Source: Aurifilum marmelostoma (Eukaryota > Ascomycota > Sordariomycetes > Diaporthales > Cryphonectriaceae). From it: DNA of 64,000 nucleotides. The stretch covers positions 682,001 to 746,000 of the forward strand of contig JAMXSV010000024.1 in assembly GCA_027559495.1 (NCBI GenBank), read 5' to 3'. Position 1 is the stretch's first letter, and the number at the start of each line of letters is the position of its first letter. The position numbers and the translations under genes are program-made. Under the pieces are notes generated by a model. That model searched no databases, was not told the DNA's origin, and saw only the letters and a list, made by a program, of their open reading frames with translations. Shown in pieces: positions 60,090-64,000 of this stretch.

Positions 60090-60839
60090 TTATTCATACA
60101 TATATGTCCTTCCCAGAGGCGTTACCTTGCCCTCCCCATCCAGCATCGCAGCCCATCGTCCCACCGTGCCGGGATCCCGCATGGGCCCAAACCATGCATA
60201 TCTCTCCACCCAGTCCAGCGTGTCCAGATACTTTGCGCTCTCTCGTGCAAAGTTCTCGACGTGCTCTCTGGGCAGCGGGTTGTCCTTGCTCCAGTTGGTG
60301 CACGCGAACTCGGTAATCCAGACCGGTTTCGTGGGCCCCAGCTGGTGGTACGTTGACCAGATGTAGTCGTAAAAGGGGCCCAGCTCGGTGCCGTACCAGT
60401 GGAAGCAGTAAAAGTCGACGTCCGAGCCGGCAGCCCTGATCCTGGCCAGGAAGTCCGCCAGCCAGTGCACGCCGTGAGGCGCCGAGGAGATGGCCGGGCT
60501 GCCGCAGCGCACGCCCGCCTTCCGCAGGGGCTCGATGGCGCGCACCCACTCCCTGGCGGCCAGCTCGGCGGACATGCTGGACTGGTCGGGCAGCTCGGGC
60601 TCGTTGAAGCCCAGGAGGGAGTTGGCGCCGGCGCGGCGGACGTGCTCGGGGAGGGAGTCGATGTTGACGTGATTCCACTGCATGGGCACGAACTCGATGG
60701 ACTGGGCGTCGGGGGTCGGGTGCGGTGACCAGTTGTAGAGCCACGAGACCTTGGAGCCGGGTTTCGTGAACTGGAAGGCTGCGTCTCGGCCGTGGTTGTC
60801 GGTGGGCCAGCAGAGGCCGCGCTTGGTTGCTAGGCGCAT
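60090..60839 (-). CDS. GH128-type beta-1,3-glucanase (Asl1-like glycosyl hydrolase core)
   Basis: Single exon, 249 residues. It shows the glycoside hydrolase catalytic core of the Asl1/GH128 family: KRGLCWPTDN at the start, WLYNWSPHP, the acid/base glutamate E80 in LLGFNEPE, a DFYCFHWYG strand, and the nucleophile E177 in VWITEFACTNW, ending VERYAWFGPMRD. Family members cut beta-1,3-glucan and are related to yeast Asl1 proteins at the cell wall. The chosen ATG (60839) gives no signal peptide, so it may be intracellular, like many single-domain members of the family, or have an unseen upstream exon. Length is typical for the bare catalytic domain. Confidence 0.88.
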   Translation of the reverse strand: MRLATKRGLCWPTDNHGRDAAFQFTKPGSKVSWLYNWSPHPTPDAQSIEFVPMQWNHVNIDSLPEHVRRAGANSLLGFNEPELPDQSSMSAELAAREWVRAIEPLRKAGVRCGSPAISSAPHGVHWLADFLARIRAAGSDVDFYCFHWYGTELGPFYDYIWSTYHQLGPTKPVWITEFACTNWSKDNPLPREHVENFARESAKYLDTLDWVERYAWFGPMRDPGTVGRWAAMLDGEGKVTPLGRTYMYE

Positions 60840-61494
60840 GGTTGAACTCTGATGATGCGGTCTTGTCGTTTCTTGTCGGCAAGATTGGTGGATGGGTTCG
60901 ATTCCAGGGCTCTTCGAATCTGTTTTGTCTCCGTCTTGTCCTTTGTTGGGAGACTCGAGTCGAGATAATGTTTTACTCTTGCATTAAATTTTCACAGTGG
61001 AAAGTTGGCATGGACGTCGTATGCTTTCCACCTTGAACTCAATGCATAACAGTGTTACAGTACCGCAAAGGTGCTGCTTGCCTGTCCCAAGCTTGGGGGG
61101 GGGGGGCGGGCAGAATGTTGAACAGCTGACGTCAGGCCACTGCTGGGCACAGGGGTGAGACCATGTAGCCAAATGTTGATCCATCATGGAATTTCTCGAA
61201 TCAAGATGGGAAATGAAGAAAACAAGAAATGACCAAGTAATGGATCAAGATACGAGGGAGAGGATGAAAGGAGAGGAAAGAAAAAAGAAAAAGAATAAAC
61301 AATGCCTAGGGTGACAGAACGGGAAAAGAAATGGGAAACACGTTGTCCATTGTTACGAAATGATTATTTAGTGGGCTTAGAGGAAAAATATAAAGCCTGC
61401 AATAAATAAATACTTATATTGACCAACATGAGATCTCATATTGACTTTTGTTGACATGCCGGATTTCGCCCGGAATATTGTACCATCTCCATCT
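60840..61494. other. Intergenic region with G12 run
   Basis: Promoter region of the GH128 gene and 3' side of the carboxylesterase gene. A twelve-base G run lies at 61095-61106. A TTCGATT-containing stretch near 60895 resembles a tRNA T-arm but has no partner stems. Confidence 0.5.
61095..61106. repeat. G12 homopolymer
   Basis: Twelve guanines in the intergenic space upstream of the GH128 gene. Confidence 0.8.
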
Positions 61495-63374
61495 TTACAC
61501 AAACGTAGAGATTATCTGTTCCTGCATATACTGGATCTCTGCAGCTCGATAGTAATCCGGTTCAGGACGTGCCAGACCAGAAATGTTGACGTCAAAGTAC
61601 ATATTCTGCGGGTCCTCCAGAGTATACACTGGCCAATGCGCTCCAAGTCCTTTTAATGGATCAGCGTTAGTCTTTTCGTCTTTTCATACTTCTTTTCGCT
61701 GTAAACACCAAATCCTCCCATTCAGGCTCATGACTTACCAGAATTGTTGGGATCGCCGTCCACAATGAAGCTCACCCACGACCTGCTCATCATCTTGGCC
61801 AGCTGCACAAACGTATCGGGCTCATCCGCAAAGGGATTCTCCGCTGCCGCGTTCTCATACCCGAGCCCCTGGGTATTATCAAAGACAAAAGCCACCTCCT
61901 GAAAATGGGTCGCACCGGTGGACGCAGGAAGGCCGTGCACCAGCACGTTGAAGTGATAGCTCCAGCTGCTGACGTTGTACCGCGCGTATGTCTGGCTGAT
62001 CAACCTTCTGGGCGCGTGCTGGGCCAGGTCGCCCGCGAACGCAGCTTCACGTTTGTACTGCGCACCTAAATAAGCGTACGCACCTGTCGGCCGACCATGC
62101 AGGGTGCCCGGGATCCCGATGGCCGGGATGTCAGGGTATAAGATCGCCATGGTCTGGGCCGTCTCGTTGCTGAAGCCAGCCGAGGTGACGGCAGCGAGGA
62201 ACTGTGCGGTGGTGTTGATGCCCTTCTTGGCAAACATGGCGCCCTCGTCGTGGTTGCGTCCGTGGAGAAGCGGGACCTTGACGAAGTGGCCTGAGAGCAA
62301 GAGGGACGTAGTTGTGTTCTGCAGAAAATCTCCGTCGATGGACGCGCCCCACGCTGGAACGCTCGCAGTCACACTCGAGTTGAGCACGCCTGCGAGCGTG
62401 TCGATGGGCACCGTGCGGAGACAGGCGAGGGTGTCAGATGCCGAGCTGCAGTTGACGGCCCTGGTGATGTTATCGTAGTAAGGCTGCCAGTCCTGGGCCG
62501 TCAAGACGACTTTGGTTGTGACGGGCCCGCCGCTCTCCTCGATGGCGCCCCGGAACAATTTGTCGTCTCGTCCTCCGTAGGCGACTAGCTGGTTACCCAC
62601 CGAGCTTGCGCCCGCAGATTCGCCCCAGATAGTCACTTTGGTCGGATCGCCTCCGAACGCGGCGATATTCTCCTGTATCCAGTGCAGCGCGAGGCGCTGA
62701 TCCTTGTATCCGAGATTCGCCACGCCTTCGCTGAGGATCTCCTCGCTGAAGAGAAAGCCGAGGCCTTGCAGGCGGTAGTTGAGGCTGACGGCGATCATGG
62801 GCTTCTCGGAGTCTATTGATTGCTGTACTATGAAGGAGAGATTGTAGCGGGGGTCAAGACTCCCGCCTTCATAGCCCCCCTCCGCCGTAGATCTGGCAAG
62901 GATAGGTTAGAAGAGGGACCCGGCACAACTAGGCAAAGGAATAAAGAAGAAGAAGAGAAGAGAGGTGCCTACCCAAACGCCAACAGGCAGTTCTGCATCT
63001 GCTGCCACGCCAGCTGGCCTAATCACGTTCAAGGTCAAGCAGTCTTCCGACACAGGATTACCAAGAACCCAGTCGTCACTCCCAAAACCCCAGCACTCAG
63101 GTGAGTATTGTGTAGCATTCCTGCTCTCAGTCCAAGTGCTATTCAGAGGCTGCGGATTCTGGTACCGGAGGTTACCCACTGGCGGCTGCGCAAAGGGTAT
63201 GCCCAAGAAGAGATCCTCCTTGTAAGCTGCATTATAGAGACCATAGTACGAACCATTCTGTACCTGGACAGTAGGTGGTGAAGTCGAATCTGTCGCTATG
63301 CCTGACCGTGTGTTGAGCAACAAGCCAACGGTCAGGCTCAAGAAACATCGGGCAAGAGACAATTGGGCTGCCAT
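61495..63374 (-). CDS. Secreted type-B carboxylesterase/lipase, apparent +1 frameshift
   Basis: Alpha/beta-hydrolase of the carboxylesterase family; expected to split esters outside the cell. Exons 63374-62973, 62892-61739 and 61649-61495. There is an N-terminal signal peptide (to about residue 27) and marks such as FLGIPFAQPPVGNLRY, SEDCLTLNV, the nucleophile serine near 226 in WGESAGASSVGNQL, HGRNHDEGAMF, and the histidine motif GATHFQEVAFVF. Intron joins give PVGVW|IYGGG and NNSG|LGAHWPVY. However, a run of six G at 62875-62880 puts the exon one base out of frame: the conserved IYGGG(G)YEGG reads correctly only with one G fewer. The total exon length is also one base more than a multiple of three. 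Either a homopolymer error or a real inactivating change. Without it the protein would be about 569 residues. Confidence 0.8.
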
Positions 63375-64000
63375 TGTGGATCAGAGGATGGACACAAGAC
63401 CACACAATGATCCTGTCTTGAGAAGAAGGAAACACTTTAGACTTTCCTCCACACATGATCAATCACTTATATACCTAGAAACCTGGTGAGGTAGGCACCC
63501 AGCTGGTCCGCTCCAATATGCCGGTGCTCTTTGCCTGCTCCATCCAAACGGCCCTATATTTGCGGAGAAACAGGCGGCCAAGCATATAAGAACGGCCCTA
63601 CTCCACCTAGTGCAACTCGCTTAATGTGAAAAGGCGGGGGATATTCGATCTAAACAATGATGATCGGTGCTAAAGACTTTGGTGAGGGGACAAAGCACCA
63701 TCTCCAATACTACTTTGTAAAGCGGGGCCGGAGCGAGAACGCTGCCTCCGGAGCGAGACGTCGCTCGAGGCGAGACTTTGCCCGAGTAGTAATGATGGAT
63801 ACCTAGGTACTGATGAAGTCGCGAAAGTGCTCAACATTGTGGTGGCAAGTCTGATGATGTGATGGCCGTGCGTGGGGGATTTGGGCAAGAAGCAAAGCAG
63901 TGCTTGTTTTTACTCAGTGATGATTGTGTCGAGTATAATAATAGCACGTTATCCCTTTCGGCATATAATTAAGTATATTATGATTGTCAGAAGCTGACTA
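63375..64000. other. Upstream region of the carboxylesterase gene
   Basis: Promoter region of the carboxylesterase gene. No other gene is recognised to the end of the window. Confidence 0.5.
63466..63473 (-). promoter_or_regulatory. Probable TATA box of the carboxylesterase gene
   Basis: On the - strand it reads TATATAAG, about 95 bases upstream of the ATG at 63374. Confidence 0.45.

Noticed and set aside
60880..60920. tRNA-like T-arm (GGGTTCGATTCC)
   Set aside because: No matching acceptor, D or anticodon stems are found around it.

Overview
This is nuclear DNA of a filamentous ascomycete (Pezizomycotina, most likely a Sordariomycete). Evidence: short GT-AG introns (about 50-300 nt) with ctaac/ctgac-like branch sites, an intron-containing tRNA gene, secreted plant-wall enzymes, and a fungal RGS-LOV photoreceptor. 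No operons, ribosome-binding sites, CRISPR arrays or intact transposons are visible. I read about 20 protein genes and one tRNA gene; exon joins were deduced by hand from splice signals, reading phase and family conservation.

Layout. 1.5-7.5 kb: a lactose-permease-like sugar transporter convergent with a GH115 xylan alpha-glucuronidase. 8.6-14.6 kb: a small PLDc_N membrane protein, a glutathione S-transferase-like protein, an unknown one-TM protein and a second sugar porter. 14.6-20.2 kb: a 5.5 kb stretch with no gene. 20.2-21.6 kb: a secreted pepsin-like protease, followed by another 4.7 kb stretch without a clear gene. 26.3-27.9 kb: a Myb/SANT-like regulator. 29-32 kb: two adjacent mitochondrial genes, OM14-like and Mia40. 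32.8-35.4 kb: a secreted GH3 beta-glucosidase. 38.1 kb: a tiny acidic cysteine-rich protein. 39.2-44.4 kb: thiamine pyrophosphokinase, the SNARE Bos1, tRNA-Ala and an iron-sulfur L-serine dehydratase. 45.3-50 kb: an uncharacterised C2H2-type protein and a membrane protein. 52.3-54.4 kb: the RGS-LOV photoreceptor. 56.6-58.4 kb: a modular glycine-rich repeat protein. 60.1-63.4 kb: a GH128-type glucanase and a type-B carboxylesterase with an apparent frameshift.

Themes. Several genes suit a plant-associated or saprotrophic life: two sugar transporters, GH115, GH3, GH128, carboxylesterase and aspartic protease. The rest is housekeeping or signalling. I found no clear new multi-gene system. The most unusual items are gene-architecture features (a start codon split by an intron, an ATG-only coding exon, a GC-AG intron, and several frame-preserving introns that hide inside open frames), the cysteine-rich microprotein, the exon-modular glycine repeat gene, and the serine dehydratase with its C-terminal cysteine.
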